A DNA stretch of 64,000 bases from assembly GCF_031157525.1 (NCBI RefSeq), contig NZ_JAVIXR010000002.1, positions 124,001 through 188,000 of the forward strand, written 5' to 3'. Within the stretch, counting starts at the first letter, position 1. Each line of letters starts with the position of its first letter. The position numbers and the translations under genes are program-made. Below, one piece after another: positions 26,085 to 35,636 of this stretch. The notes below the pieces were generated by a model. It had not been told where the DNA came from. It did no database searches and saw only the letters and a list, made by a program, of their open reading frames with translations. The stretch is from Marinobacter sediminicola. Its GTDB lineage: Bacteria; Pseudomonadota; Gammaproteobacteria; Pseudomonadales; Oleiphilaceae.

Positions 26085-28084
26085 CAGGCGTCCAGCAGCT
26101 CTGCAGACACTTCCAGAATGTTCTCTACGGTAAAGCCGAACTCCTTGAACAGTTCGCCGGCAGGTGCGGATTCACCGAAGGTGGTCATGCCCACAATGCG
26201 GCCGTCCAGGCCAACGTACTTGTACCAGTAATCCGCAATCGCCGCTTCGATAGCAATGCGGTTGGTGACTTCCAGTGGCAGTACCTGCTGCTTGTACTCG
26301 GCGCTCTGGGCGTCGAACACATCGGTAGAGGGCATGGAAACAACGCGCACCTTTTTGCCCTGCTCGCGCAGTTTGGCGGCGGCATCCTGTGCCAGGCTCA
26401 CTTCAGAGCCAGTAGCGATGAAGATGAGATCCGGAGTGCCTTCGCTGTCAGACAGCACATAAGCGCCCTTGGCTACGTCTGCCAACTGCTGTGCATCACG
26501 GGTTTGGGCTGGCAGGTTCTGGCGAGAGAAGATCAAAGCGCTCGGGCCGTCGTTACGCTCAAGAGCGGCTTTCCAGGCGACGGCAGATTCTACTGCGTCG
26601 GCCGGGCGCCAGGTGCTCATGTTCGGCGTGGTACGCAGGCTGGCCAGCTGTTCGATCGGCTGGTGTGTGGGGCCATCTTCGCCAAGACCAATGGAGTCGT
26701 GGGTGAACACATAGATGGAGCGCTGCTTCATCAGTGCCGCCATGCGCACGGCGTTGCGGCAGTATTCCATGAAGATCAGGAAAGTTGCGCCGTAGGGCAC
26801 AAAGCCGCCGTGCAGGGCAACACCGTTCATGATGGCTGCCATGCCGAATTCACGAACGCCGTAATAAACGTAGTTGCCGCTGGCGTCTTCTTTCGTGAGT
26901 CCTTTGGTGCCACCCCAGATAGTGAGGTTGGAACCGGCCAGGTCTGCAGAGCCACCCAGCAGTTCCGGCAGCATTGGGCCATAGGCGTTCAGGGTGTTCA
27001 GGGAAGCCTTACGGCTGGCGATGGTTTCGCTCTTGTCCTGACATTCCTGAATGTACGCCTGGGCTTTTTCAGAGAAGTCGGCAGGCAGGTCACCCGCCAT
27101 GCGGCGCTTCAGCTCGGCCGCCAGTTCTGGCTCAGCTTTTTCATAAGCTGCGAAGGTTTCGTTCCAGTCGCTTTCAGCTTTGGCGCCTTTCTCTTTGGCG
27201 TTCCATGCTGCGTAGATGTCGGCGGGCACTTCAAACGGGCCGTGGGCCCAGCCCAGCGCTTCGCGGGTCAGTGCGATTTCATCGTCGCCCAGAGGCGCGC
27301 CGTGGGAGGATTCGCTGCCCTGCTTGTTGGGGGAGCCAAAACCGATCACGGTTTTGCAGCAGATCAATGTTGGCTGATCGGTATTCGCACGCGCCTTTTC
27401 AACCGCAGCACGCACTGCTTCACCATCGTGGCCATCGACATTCGGGATAACCTGCCAGCCGTAGGACTCAAAACGCTGCGGCGTATTATCGGTAAACCAG
27501 CCTTCGATCTTGCCATCGATGGAGATGCCGTTGTCGTCGTAGAACATGATCAGTTTGCCAAGGCCCAAAGTGCCGGCCAGTGAGGACACCTCGTGGGAGA
27601 TGCCTTCCATGAGGCAACCGTCGCCCAGGAAAGCGTAGGTGTAGTGATCTACTACGTTATGGCCAGGGCGGTTGAACTGCGCCGCCAGCGCTTTTTCTGC
27701 CAGTGCAAAACCTACGGCATTGGCAATGCCCTGCCCCAGCGGGCCAGTGGTGGTTTCTACGCCCGGGGTGTAACCGTATTCCGGGTGGCCCGGCGTTTTG
27801 GAGTGCAGCTGCCGGAAGTTTTTGATGTCTTCAATGGAAACGTCGTAACCACTCAGGTGCAGGAGTGAATACTGCAGCATGGAGCCGTGACCATTGGAGA
27901 GTACGAAGCGGTCGCGGTTGGCCCACTCAGGATTGGCCGGGTTGTGGCTCAGATAATCGTTCCACAGCACCTCGGCGATATCCGCCATACCCATGGGCGC
28001 ACCCGGATGGCCAGATTTAGCTTTCTGAACCGCATCCATGCTCAGCGCGCGAACGGCGTTGGCGAGATCTTTACGAGAGGGCAT
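26084..28084 (-). CDS. tkt: Transketolase
   Basis: 666 residues from ATG 28084 with GGAG eight bases upstream. The thiamine diphosphate motif is [18 protein letters not shown] ... DDNGISIDG; the pyrimidine domain has [25 protein letters not shown] and the C-terminal domain begins near [15 protein letters not shown]. It transfers two-carbon units between sugar phosphates in the pentose phosphate pathway. First gene of the operon; divergent from sahR across a 256-base intergenic region. Confidence 0.97.
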   Translation of the reverse strand: MPSRKDLANAVRALSMDAVQKAKSGHPGAPMGMADIAEVLWNDYLSHNPANPEWANRDRFVLSNGHGSMLQYSLLHLSGYDVSIEDIKNFRQLHSKTPGHPEYGYTPGVETTTGPLGQGIANAVGFALAEKALAAQFNRPGHNVVDHYTYAFLGDGCLMEGISHEVSSLAGTLGLGKLIMFYDDNGISIDGKIEGWFTDNTPQRFESYGWQVIPNVDGHDGEAVRAAVEKARANTDQPTLICCKTVIGFGSPNKQGSESSHGAPLGDDEIALTREALGWAHGPFEVPADIYAAWNAKEKGAKAESDWNETFAAYEKAEPELAAELKRRMAGDLPADFSEKAQAYIQECQDKSETIASRKASLNTLNAYGPMLPELLGGSADLAGSNLTIWGGTKGLTKEDASGNYVYYGVREFGMAAIMNGVALHGGFVPYGATFLIFMEYCRNAVRMAALMKQRSIYVFTHDSIGLGEDGPTHQPIEQLASLRTTPNMSTWRPADAVESAVAWKAALERNDGPSALIFSRQNLPAQTRDAQQLADVAKGAYVLSDSEGTPDLIFIATGSEVSLAQDAAAKLREQGKKVRVVSMPSTDVFDAQSAEYKQQVLPLEVTNRIAIEAAIADYWYKYVGLDGRIVGMTTFGESAPAGELFKEFGFTVENILEVSAELLDA

Positions 28085-28278
28085 TTACGTTTCTCCAATG
28101 TTTTTCAAGGAAGTAAGTAACAAACCAGTGCTTTTCAAAGGGCAATAAAAAGCTGCTTAAAAATAAGGCGCGTATTTTCGCCGATTAGGGTGTGCCGGGG
28201 CAAATCGGTGTACCTCTTATCTCGGGTTATTCTGTTGGGAATTACCGAAAGAGACTGATTTCAAAGAATGATAAATCT

Positions 28279-28298
28279 ATATCAAAAAACTTTGATAT
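28279..28298. promoter_or_regulatory. SahR operator upstream of sahR
   Basis: Perfect palindrome ATATCAAA-N4-TTTGATAT, 43 bases before the sahR ATG. It is identical over all 20 bases to the site before metK. This is the form of SahR box I know from SAM-cycle regulons; it suggests autoregulation. The tkt start is about 195 bases away. Confidence 0.88.
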
Positions 28299-28340
28299 GC
28301 CTATTGATTGAGCGCCCCAACCCCCTTACACTCCGCAACC

Positions 28341-29345
28341 ATGACAAGCTTAAGCACGCACTCTCACCAAATATCCTCCGTGGACGTCCTTGCCCCGATC
28401 TTCAAGGCAAGCGGCGACCCGTTGCGCTTAGAGGTACTGCGAGTGCTGCGCCGGGATACGTTTGGTGTGTTGGAGTTGAGCCAGTTGTTCGATATGCGCC
28501 AATCCGGCATGAGCCATCACCTGAAAGTGATGCATAAGGCCGGCCTGGTTGAGCCTCAGCGTGAAGGCAACGCGATTTTTTACCGTCGCCCGCTGCACCT
28601 GGACAACGACAAGCCAACAGACCTGACCATTCGTCAGATTTTTGAAGCAGTGGACCGCGCGCCTTTACCCGCGCACCTGCAGGAGAAGATTGAATCCATT
28701 CGTGATCAGCGTGCGGACCAGTCCCAGGCGTTCTTTTCGCGGCATTCGGAGCAGTTCCGGGAGCAGCAGGAGCTGATTGCCGCATTCGACCTGTACGCCG
28801 GGCCTGTCGCGGATATGATCCGCAAACGAACGAAGAAGAAGCACTGGCAAACAGCGTTGGAAATCGGCCCCGGCGAAGGTGGTTTTCTGCCGGTGCTATC
28901 GGAGCTGTGCGACCACGTTGTGGGCCTGGATAACAGCCGGGATATGCTCGCGAAGGCAACGCGCACCTGCATTGACGAGCATTTGAATAATGTTGATTTG
29001 ATTGAGGGTGTTACCGACACATTGTTAGCCCGAGGGGATGCGTTTGATCTTGTAGTGGCCAATATGGTGCTGCACCACGTGCCCAGCCCGGCAGACATTT
29101 TTCTGGATGCGGCAGCCCTGATGAATAACGGCGGCTGCCTGATGATCAGCGATCTGTGCCGGCACGACCAGATTTGGGCGAAAGAAAACTGCGGTGATCT
29201 GTGGCTTGGATTCGAACCGGAAGAGCTTACCGCATGGGCAACTGCGGCGGGCTTGAAGGCCGGCGAGCAGCTGTTTATCGGCTTGCGAAACGGCTTCCAG
29301 ATTCAGGTAAGGGAGTTCTGGAAAACCCAGTTACCGCTGCGATAA
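28341..29345 (+). CDS. sahR: SahR-type ArsR regulator with methyltransferase-like SAH sensor domain
   Basis: 334 residues from ATG 28341; a TTG 33 bases earlier is less likely. An ArsR winged helix (about 12-95: DPLRLEVLRVL, VLELSQLF, SGMSHHLKVMHKAGLV) is joined to a SAM-methyltransferase-like domain (about 160-334) with the motif I LEIGPGEGGFLPVL and VVANMVLHHVPSP. In SahR proteins this second domain binds S-adenosylhomocysteine, which lifts repression of SAM-cycle genes. The gene is directly upstream of metK-ahcY-metF, and matching operators lie before both sahR and metK. A plain methyltransferase role is unlikely given this context. Confidence 0.92.
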   Translation: MTSLSTHSHQISSVDVLAPIFKASGDPLRLEVLRVLRRDTFGVLELSQLFDMRQSGMSHHLKVMHKAGLVEPQREGNAIFYRRPLHLDNDKPTDLTIRQIFEAVDRAPLPAHLQEKIESIRDQRADQSQAFFSRHSEQFREQQELIAAFDLYAGPVADMIRKRTKKKHWQTALEIGPGEGGFLPVLSELCDHVVGLDNSRDMLAKATRTCIDEHLNNVDLIEGVTDTLLARGDAFDLVVANMVLHHVPSPADIFLDAAALMNNGGCLMISDLCRHDQIWAKENCGDLWLGFEPEELTAWATAAGLKAGEQLFIGLRNGFQIQVREFWKTQLPLR

Positions 29346-29388
29346 CCGAATACGCATCAAACCCTGACATTCCGCCCTCTGGCGTGGA

Positions 29389-29408
29389 ATATCAAAAAAC
29401 TTTGATAT
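29389..29408. promoter_or_regulatory. SahR operator upstream of metK
   Basis: Perfect palindrome ATATCAAA-N4-TTTGATAT, extendable by one base pair each side, 114 bases before the metK ATG. The 20-base core is identical to that before sahR. Likely controls metK-ahcY-metF. Confidence 0.9.
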
Positions 29409-29522
29409 TGGCGTACGTAGTAGTACTTACACGCCTCGAACCAAAACAAATAACTCAGCCGGCGCCTGCAGCAGCACCCAGCCTCCGGCAAGATTTCGAA
29501 ACGCTCACAAAGGAGCAACGCT

Positions 29523-30713
29523 ATGTCTGATTACAACATCTTCACCTCCGAATCGGTCTCCGAAGGCCACCCGGACAAACTGGCCGACCAAATCTCCGAT
29601 GCGGTTCTGGATTCTATTCTCATAGAAGACCCTCACGCCCGCGTTGCTTGCGAGACGATGGTAAAAACCGGTGTTGCTATCGTAGGCGGTGAAATCACCA
29701 CCAGCGCCTGGGTTGATCTGGAAGACCTGGTTCGTGGCGTAATCAAAGACATCGGCTACACCTCCTCAGATGTAGGCTTCGACGCCGACACCTGCGGCAT
29801 TATCAATATCATCGGCAAACAGTCTGTTGATATCGCCCAAGGCGTTGACCGCCAGAAGCCTGAAGATCAGGGCGCGGGCGACCAGGGCCTGATGTTTGGC
29901 TACGCCAGCAATGAAACCGAAGTGCTGATGCCTGCACCGATCACCTTTGCCCACCGTTTGGTAGAACGCCAGGCCGAAGCTCGCAAAAACGGCGTGCTGC
30001 CCTGGCTGCGCCCGGATGCAAAGAGCCAGGTAACCTGCCGCTACGAAAACGGCAAAGTTGTGGGTATTGATGCGGTTGTTCTCTCAACCCAGCACGATCC
30101 GGACGTTAGCCAGGCGGATCTGAAAGAAGCCGTAATGGAGCTGATTGTGAAGAACGTTCTGCCTGCAGAATTGCTGCACAAAGGCACCCAGTTCCACATC
30201 AACCCGACTGGCAAGTTCGTTATCGGTGGCCCCGTTGGCGACTGCGGCCTGACCGGCCGTAAGATCATCGTAGATACCTACGGCGGCATGGCTCGCCACG
30301 GTGGCGGCGCTTTCTCCGGCAAAGACCCCTCGAAGGTTGACCGCTCTGCCGCTTACGCCGGCCGTTATGTTGCCAAAAACATCGTGGCTGCTGGCCTTGC
30401 CGACAAGTGTGAGATTCAGGTGTCCTACGCCATCGGCGTGGCACAGCCAACGTCAATCTCTGTGAACACCTTCGGCACCGGCACTATTGGCGACGACAAG
30501 ATCATCGAACTGGTACGCCAGCACTTCGATCTGCGTCCTTATGCCATCACCAACATGCTCGACCTGCTGCACCCCATGTACCGGGCCACCGCAGCCTACG
30601 GCCACTTCGGTCGCGAGCCAGAAGAAGTAACCGTTGCCGGCAAGACCTTCACCACCTTCCCTTGGGAAAAGACTGACCGTGCAGCCGCGCTTAAAGACGC
30701 TGCTGGCATCTAA
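29523..30713 (+). CDS. metK: S-adenosylmethionine synthase
   Basis: 396 residues from ATG 29523 with GGAG seven bases upstream. Family motifs are clear: [24 protein letters not shown] at the start, [12 protein letters not shown] in the centre, [22 protein letters not shown] later. It makes SAM from methionine and ATP in the cytoplasm as a tetramer. A SahR box lies in the 177-base upstream region. It heads the metK-ahcY-metF group, whose genes are in the order SAM synthesis, SAH hydrolysis, and methyl supply. Confidence 0.98.
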   Translation: MSDYNIFTSESVSEGHPDKLADQISDAVLDSILIEDPHARVACETMVKTGVAIVGGEITTSAWVDLEDLVRGVIKDIGYTSSDVGFDADTCGIINIIGKQSVDIAQGVDRQKPEDQGAGDQGLMFGYASNETEVLMPAPITFAHRLVERQAEARKNGVLPWLRPDAKSQVTCRYENGKVVGIDAVVLSTQHDPDVSQADLKEAVMELIVKNVLPAELLHKGTQFHINPTGKFVIGGPVGDCGLTGRKIIVDTYGGMARHGGGAFSGKDPSKVDRSAAYAGRYVAKNIVAAGLADKCEIQVSYAIGVAQPTSISVNTFGTGTIGDDKIIELVRQHFDLRPYAITNMLDLLHPMYRATAAYGHFGREPEEVTVAGKTFTTFPWEKTDRAAALKDAAGI

Positions 30714-30722
30714 ACAAATTTC

Positions 30723-30748
30723 AGGCGTATGAAAGACCTCATACGCCT
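30723..30748 (+). repeat. Perfect inverted repeat between metK and ahcY
   Basis: AGGCGTATGA (30723-30732) and TCATACGCCT (30739-30748) form a ten-base-pair stem with a six-base loop AAGACC. It lies ten bases after the metK stop and 25 bases before the ahcY ATG, just ahead of the ahcY ribosome site. No T-run follows, so it is not a standard terminator; a processing or stability hairpin, or a binding site, is possible. Confidence 0.75.
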
Positions 30749-30773
30749 AAACCGAACTGACTGGAGCACACCC

Positions 30774-32147
30774 ATGAGTAACTTCGAAGACTACAAAGTC
30801 CGCGATATCAATCTGGCCGATTGGGGCCGTAAAGAAATCAAAATCGCAGAAGGCGAAATGCCCGCCCTGATGGCTCTGCGCGAGAAGTACAAAGCCGAGC
30901 AGCCGCTGAAAGGCGCCAACATCATGGGCTGCATTCACATGACCATTCAGACAGCCGTACTGATCGAAACCCTGATCGAGCTGGGCGCAGACGTTCGCTG
31001 GTCATCGTGCAACATCTTCTCCACCCAGGATCAGGCGGCTGCTGCCATTGCTGCCCAGAACATCCCTGTTTTTGCCTGGAAAGGCGAAACCGACGAAGAA
31101 TACGAATGGTGCCTTGAGCGCACTATCGGTGCAGACGTAGAAGGCTGGGAACCCAACATGATCCTGGACGATGGCGGCGACCTGACTGCCCTGCTCCATG
31201 ACAAGTACCCGGAAATCCTGGCCAACTGCCACGGTGTGACCGAAGAGACCACCACTGGTGTACACCGCCTGCAGGAAATGCTGCGCGACGGCACTTTGAA
31301 AGTTCCGGCTATCAACGTGAACGATGCCGTTACCAAATCCAAGAACGACAACAAGTACGGTTGCCGTCACAGCCTTAACGACGCCATCAAGCGCGGCACT
31401 GACCACTTGATGGCCGGCAAAAAAGCCCTGGTAATCGGTTACGGCGACGTGGGCAAAGGCTCCGCCGCTTCACTGCGCCAGGAAGGCATGATTGTGAAGG
31501 TAACCGAAGCTGATCCCATCTGTGCCATGCAGGCCTGTATGGACGGCTACGAGGTTGTTTCCCCGTACATCAATGGCGTGAACACCGGTACCGAAGCAGG
31601 CATCGACAGAGCCCTGCTGCAAAACACCGACATTCTGGTCACCACCACCGGCAACATGAACGTGTGCGACGCGCACATGCTCAAGGCCCTTAAATCCGGT
31701 GCGGTTGTGTGCAACATCGGTCACTTCGATAACGAAATCGATACTGCATTCATGCGTAAGAACTGGGAATGGGACGAAGTTAAGCCTCAGGTTCACGTGA
31801 TCTACCGTGACAAAGCTGTTAACGACCACCTGATCCTGCTTTCCGAAGGCCGCCTGGTAAACCTGGGCAACGCGACGGGTCACCCTTCACGCATCATGGA
31901 TGGCTCTTTTGCCAACCAGGTTCTGGCGCAGATGTACCTGTTCGAGCGTAAGTTCGCAGATCTGCCGGAAGAAGCCCGCGAGAAAGGCATCTATGTTCAG
32001 GTTCTGCCGAAGAAGCTCGACGAAGAAGTGGCCCTCGCCATGGTTGAAGGTTTTGGTGGCGTAATCACCAAGATGACCCCGGAACAGGCGCAATACATTG
32101 GTGTACCGGTCGAAGGCCCGTACAAGCCAGAAAGCTACAAGTACTAA
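30774..32147 (+). CDS. ahcY: S-adenosylhomocysteine hydrolase
   Basis: 457 residues from ATG 30774, which has GGAG seven bases upstream; a GTA-region start 45 bases earlier would lie inside the hairpin and is rejected. The NAD-binding motif is [15 protein letters not shown]; substrate-site phrases include [23 protein letters not shown] and [17 protein letters not shown], and the C terminus PYKPESYKY is typical. It splits SAH into adenosine and homocysteine, removing the inhibitor of methyltransferases. It lies between metK and metF and is likely under the same SahR control. Confidence 0.98.
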   Translation: MSNFEDYKVRDINLADWGRKEIKIAEGEMPALMALREKYKAEQPLKGANIMGCIHMTIQTAVLIETLIELGADVRWSSCNIFSTQDQAAAAIAAQNIPVFAWKGETDEEYEWCLERTIGADVEGWEPNMILDDGGDLTALLHDKYPEILANCHGVTEETTTGVHRLQEMLRDGTLKVPAINVNDAVTKSKNDNKYGCRHSLNDAIKRGTDHLMAGKKALVIGYGDVGKGSAASLRQEGMIVKVTEADPICAMQACMDGYEVVSPYINGVNTGTEAGIDRALLQNTDILVTTTGNMNVCDAHMLKALKSGAVVCNIGHFDNEIDTAFMRKNWEWDEVKPQVHVIYRDKAVNDHLILLSEGRLVNLGNATGHPSRIMDGSFANQVLAQMYLFERKFADLPEEAREKGIYVQVLPKKLDEEVALAMVEGFGGVITKMTPEQAQYIGVPVEGPYKPESYKY

Positions 32148-32161
32148 TATCGGGTAACAAG

Positions 32162-33031
32162 ATGCAATCCCAGAAGCAATTTAAACGCCGCTTCAGCTTT
32201 GAGTTCTTCCCACCCAAGACCGACTTGGGCAAGGAAAAGCTTCAGGTTGTTCGCGATCAGTTGGCCGAGGTGAATCCGGATTTTTTCTCGGTTACCTTCG
32301 GTGCGGGCGGTTCCACTCGGGACCGCACTATTGAAACCGTGGTTGACCTGCACAAGCAGGGCATTTCCACAGCGCCACATCTCTCTTGCGTCGGTGGTAC
32401 GCGGGCAGAGATCGCGGAACTGCTGGATGTGTATAAAGAAAACGGTATCAACCGGATTGTTGCCCTTCGCGGTGACATGCCTTCCGGTATGGGTGCATCC
32501 GGCGAGATGCGCTATGCCAACGAACTGGTTGAGTTTATCCGCGAGCACAGCGGCGATCACTTCAACCTGGAAGTAGCGGCCTACCCGGAGTTTCATCCGC
32601 AGGCACGGAACGCTGAAGAGGATCTGAAAAACTTCGCCCGCAAGGTGGAGGCTGGTGCCAACAGCGCCATTACTCAGTACTTCTTCAATCCGGAGAGCTA
32701 CTTCTATTTCATTGATCGGCTGGAAAAGCTCGGGGTTACCATTCCAGTGGTACCCGGCATTATGCCCATCGTGAACTTCTCAAGCCTGGTGCGCTTCTCT
32801 GACATGTGCGGAGCAGAGATACCGCGCTGGATTCGCAAGCAGCTTGAAGCCTACGGCGACGACACTGCCAGCATCCGCAAGTTCGGTGAGGAAGTGATCA
32901 CAGATATGTGCGAGAAGCTGTTGAAAGCCGGCGCTCCGGGGTTGCACTTTTATACCCTGAACCAGGCTGAGCCGAGCATCAGCATCTGGAAAAACCTGGG
33001 TATCAGTGAGCGGGAAAGAATCTCTTTCTGA
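32162..33031 (+). CDS. metF: 5,10-methylenetetrahydrofolate reductase
   Basis: 289 residues with the start FSFEFFPPKTDLGKEKL, the flavin/folate-site phrases SVTFGAGGSTRDRT and IVALRGDMP, and TQYFFNPE. It makes 5-methyltetrahydrofolate, the methyl donor for methionine synthase, from methylene-tetrahydrofolate with FAD. It follows ahcY by 14 bases and completes the remethylation branch in this operon. Methionine synthase itself is not in the window. Confidence 0.97.
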   Translation: MQSQKQFKRRFSFEFFPPKTDLGKEKLQVVRDQLAEVNPDFFSVTFGAGGSTRDRTIETVVDLHKQGISTAPHLSCVGGTRAEIAELLDVYKENGINRIVALRGDMPSGMGASGEMRYANELVEFIREHSGDHFNLEVAAYPEFHPQARNAEEDLKNFARKVEAGANSAITQYFFNPESYFYFIDRLEKLGVTIPVVPGIMPIVNFSSLVRFSDMCGAEIPRWIRKQLEAYGDDTASIRKFGEEVITDMCEKLLKAGAPGLHFYTLNQAEPSISIWKNLGISERERISF

Positions 33032-33056
33032 GGCTTTCTCCTCTGCTCCTCCCCCC

Positions 33057-33083
33057 ATCCCTCTCCCGCAAGCGGAGAGGGAT
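33057..33083 (+). terminator. Hairpin after metF, possible terminator or repeat
   Basis: ATCCCTCTCC at 33057-33066 pairs perfectly with GGAGAGGGAT at 33074-33083 around a seven-base loop; TTT then C-rich sequence follows. The weak T-run makes it a doubtful intrinsic terminator. Similar CCCTCTCC/GGAGAGGG hairpins are common intergenic elements in gammaproteobacteria. Confidence 0.6.
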
Positions 33084-33248
33084 TTCCCCCTCCAAGCATT
33101 TGATTTCCGGCGCTCACCTGAGTCATAGTCTAAAGTGTACGTGATGCAGTTCCACTAATGCTCCCCTGGGGTCACGGTCATCAACAGTGAACCACCCGGC
33201 CTGCCTTATCGGGCAAATGGAGCCTCAATAAGAACGAAAGGAGAAAGC

Positions 33249-34007
33249 ATGAGCACGAAATGGCTGAAAACTCTGGGTACAGGTCTGGCCCTTACCATCG
33301 CAGCTAGCACCGTAAGCGCTGAAACCCTGCGAGTGGCTACCGACCCCAGTTTTGTTCCGTTTGAGATGCTGGATCAAGAAACCGGTGAAATGATCGGCTT
33401 CGACATGGAAATCATCGCCGAGGTATCCAAGCGTGCCGGCTTTGACTACAAGCTCAACACCATGGACTTCAACGGCATTATTCCGGCCCTGCAAACAGGC
33501 AACGTGGATATCGCCATTGCCGGCATTACCATCACCGACGAGCGTGAAAAAATTGTTGATTTCTCCGACCCGTACTACGACTCCGGCCTGAGAATTCTGG
33601 TTCGTCAGAACAACGATAAAGTCACAGAGATCTCCGATCTTGAAGGCCTGAAAATCGGCTCCAAAATTGGCAGCACCAGTTACGATTTCCTGAAAAAGAA
33701 CCTGGATAAAAACAGCGGTGTTACGCCCTATCCAGGTAGCTCAGACATGTACATGGCATTGATGTCTGGTGCGGTAGACGCTGTATTCTACGACGCCCCG
33801 AACGTTGGCTACTTCGCCAGCACCAAGGGCAAAGGCAAGGTGAAAACCGTCGGCGAGCTTTACGAAGGCCAGCAGTATGGCATCGCGCTGAAAGACGGCA
33901 GTGAGTGGGTTGACGAGGTCAACGAGGCCCTCGCTTCAATGAAAGAAGATGGAACCTACAAAACCATTTACGAAAAGTGGTTTGGCCCCATGCCGGAAGG
34001 CAAGTAA
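33249..34007 (+). CDS. Polar amino-acid ABC transporter, substrate-binding protein
   Basis: 252 residues starting with a signal peptide (MSTKWLKTLGTGLALTIAASTVSA) and the family 3 solute-binding start ETLRVATDPSFVPFEMLDQETGEMIGFDMEI. Ligand-site features include the Asp of FDMEI, ALQTGNVDIAIAGITITDERE with the conserved Arg, and KIGSKIGSTSYDFLK. This fold binds glutamine, histidine, arginine or similar amino acids in the periplasm; the exact ligand is not visible. GAAAGGAGAAAGC gives a good ribosome site. A stem-loop separates it from the permease gene, as often in such operons. Confidence 0.93.
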   Translation: MSTKWLKTLGTGLALTIAASTVSAETLRVATDPSFVPFEMLDQETGEMIGFDMEIIAEVSKRAGFDYKLNTMDFNGIIPALQTGNVDIAIAGITITDEREKIVDFSDPYYDSGLRILVRQNNDKVTEISDLEGLKIGSKIGSTSYDFLKKNLDKNSGVTPYPGSSDMYMALMSGAVDAVFYDAPNVGYFASTKGKGKVKTVGELYEGQQYGIALKDGSEWVDEVNEALASMKEDGTYKTIYEKWFGPMPEGK

Positions 34008-34012
34008 AGGCT

Positions 34013-34032
34013 AAAGGGCCGCCAGGCCCTTT
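34013..34032 (+). other. Intercistronic stem-loop after the binding-protein gene
   Basis: AAAGGGCC (34013-34020) pairs perfectly with GGCCCTTT (34025-34032) around a four-base loop; only GATTTG follows. Such hairpins after binding-protein genes protect the 5' message or cause partial termination, raising binding protein over permease. Confidence 0.75.
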
Positions 34033-34098
34033 GATTTGTAGCGCCGGGGCTAATTGCTCCGGCGACTTCTGCCCCCAACCCCTGCGGAGACGCACACT

Positions 34099-34770
34099 GT
34101 GGATTCCCAGTTCCAATTCGACTGGCAAGCAGCCATCAACTCGATTCCCTTCCTTATCAAGGGGATTCCCTACACCCTGATGATTTCCTTTGGCGGCCTG
34201 ATGATCGGCTTTGCCCTGGGTATTCTTTTTGGCTTGCTGAGCATCAATAAAAAATGGTTTCTGAAATGGCCTGCAACGGCCTATATCGAAATCTTCCGAG
34301 GCACCCCGATTCTTGTTCAGGTTCTGTTTATTTTTTACGGCCTGCCAGATCTGATCGGAGGCCCTATCGACCCTCTTACCGCGGGTATCGCCGCGATTGC
34401 GCTGAACTCGGGCGCTTACATTTCTGAAGTGGTACGCGGTGGCGTTCAGTCCATCGATAAAGGCCAGGCAGAAGCCGGGCTCTCTCTGGGCTTGTCCCGC
34501 ACTCAGACATTCTGGTCGATCATCTGGCCACAAGCCTTCCGGCGCATGATTCCGCCGCTTGGTAATCAGGCCATTGTAAGCATCAAGGACACCTCTTTGT
34601 TCTCGGTTATTGGCGTGGGCGAACTCGTTCGTCAGGGCCAGGTTTACATTGCCAGTACCTTCACCGCCTTTGAGGTGTATTTCGTGGTCGCGATTATGTA
34701 TCTGGCCATCACCCTCTCGCTGTCCCTGATTCTCCGCCTGGTTGAACGGCGCGGACTGGCCTCTGTCTGA
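34099..34770 (+). CDS. Polar amino-acid ABC transporter, permease
   Basis: 223 residues from GTG 34099, with GGAGA eight bases upstream; a TTG at 34054 falls just after the stem-loop and lacks support. Five hydrophobic helices are visible, with the HisM/GlnP-type start IPFLIKGIPYTLMISFGG, the FRGTPILVQVLFIFYGLP motif, and the EAA loop EAGLSLGLSRTQTFWSIIWPQAFRRMIPPLGNQ. It forms the membrane channel, probably as a homodimer since only one permease gene exists. It is followed at 13 bases by the ATPase gene. Confidence 0.93.
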   Translation: MDSQFQFDWQAAINSIPFLIKGIPYTLMISFGGLMIGFALGILFGLLSINKKWFLKWPATAYIEIFRGTPILVQVLFIFYGLPDLIGGPIDPLTAGIAAIALNSGAYISEVVRGGVQSIDKGQAEAGLSLGLSRTQTFWSIIWPQAFRRMIPPLGNQAIVSIKDTSLFSVIGVGELVRQGQVYIASTFTAFEVYFVVAIMYLAITLSLSLILRLVERRGLASV

Positions 34771-34783
34771 AGGAACTTGACCC

Positions 34784-35530
34784 ATGAATCACATTGTACA
34801 AATGAAGGGCATGAACAAGTACTTCGGCAAACTGCATGTCCTTAAAGAAATCGATTTAACCGTAGAACAGGGCGAAGTGGTGGTAATCATAGGCGCCAGT
34901 GGCTCTGGTAAATCCACATTGATCCGCTGTGTTAATGGTCTGGAAGAGTTTGAATCCGGCCATCTGGAAGTAGATGGCCAGGCCCTGGCCCCGAAAGGCG
35001 GCAATCAGCAGGTTCTTGCAGAAATCCGTAAAGAAGTGGGCATGGTATTCCAGCAGTTCAACCTGTTTCCTCACCTAACGGTGAAGAAGAACATCATGCT
35101 GGCACCCCAGAAAGTGAAAGACACACCGCAGGTGGTTGCCAACGCAACAGCCGAGCGTTTACTGGAACGGGTGGGCATTGGCAGCCAGGCAGATAAATTC
35201 CCCAGCCACCTCTCTGGTGGCCAGCAGCAGCGAGTTGCTATCGCTCGCGCCCTGGCCATGGAACCGCGGTTGATGCTGTTCGACGAGCCTACTTCCGCGC
35301 TGGACCCGGAAATGATCGGTGAAGTGCTCGACGTAATGCGGGAACTGGCAAAAGAAGGCATGACCATGATGGTGGTCACCCACGAAATGGGCTTCGCCCG
35401 GGAAGTGGCCGACCGCGTGATCTACATTCACGAAGGCCAGATTGTAGAGGAAGGTAAGCCAGACGACGTGTTTGATAACCCTCAGAACGAGCGGACTCAG
35501 GCGTTTTTATCGCGGGTTCTGGTGCGCTGA
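34784..35530 (+). CDS. Polar amino-acid ABC transporter, ATP-binding protein
   Basis: 248 residues, ATG preceded by AAGGA. Walker A is GASGSGKST at 38-46; the Q-loop, the signature [15 protein letters not shown], Walker [15 protein letters not shown] and the switch His in VVTHEMGF all appear, as in GlnQ/HisP. It powers the amino-acid importer encoded just upstream. The 3' end (about 35374-35486) is copied almost exactly at 44565-44677 as a gene fragment, which brackets the catabolic module. A terminator follows. Confidence 0.95.
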   Translation: MNHIVQMKGMNKYFGKLHVLKEIDLTVEQGEVVVIIGASGSGKSTLIRCVNGLEEFESGHLEVDGQALAPKGGNQQVLAEIRKEVGMVFQQFNLFPHLTVKKNIMLAPQKVKDTPQVVANATAERLLERVGIGSQADKFPSHLSGGQQQRVAIARALAMEPRLMLFDEPTSALDPEMIGEVLDVMRELAKEGMTMMVVTHEMGFAREVADRVIYIHEGQIVEEGKPDDVFDNPQNERTQAFLSRVLVR

Positions 35531-35566
35531 TAGACTGCTGGGTTACCACTGTCAGGTTTTGATATC

Positions 35567-35592
35567 GCCCCTTCACAGGGGCTTTATTTCTT
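35567..35592 (+). terminator. Rho-independent terminator of the amino-acid ABC operon
   Basis: GCCCC and GGGGC with a six-base loop (35567-35582) are followed by TTTATTTCTT. It stands about 40 bases after the ATPase stop. Confidence 0.8.
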
Positions 35593-35636
35593 AATTTAAT
35601 ATTAAAACCAAGAGCATAACTCAGGATAACAGCGTC

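Noticed and set aside
26504..27583. Plus-strand frame of 359 codons opposite tkt
   Set aside because: Antisense to a clear transketolase gene, with no ribosome site or domain.
30714..30773. SAH riboswitch before ahcY
   Set aside because: The spacer is only 60 bases and holds a simple hairpin; I see none of the conserved riboswitch core, and SahR boxes already explain control.
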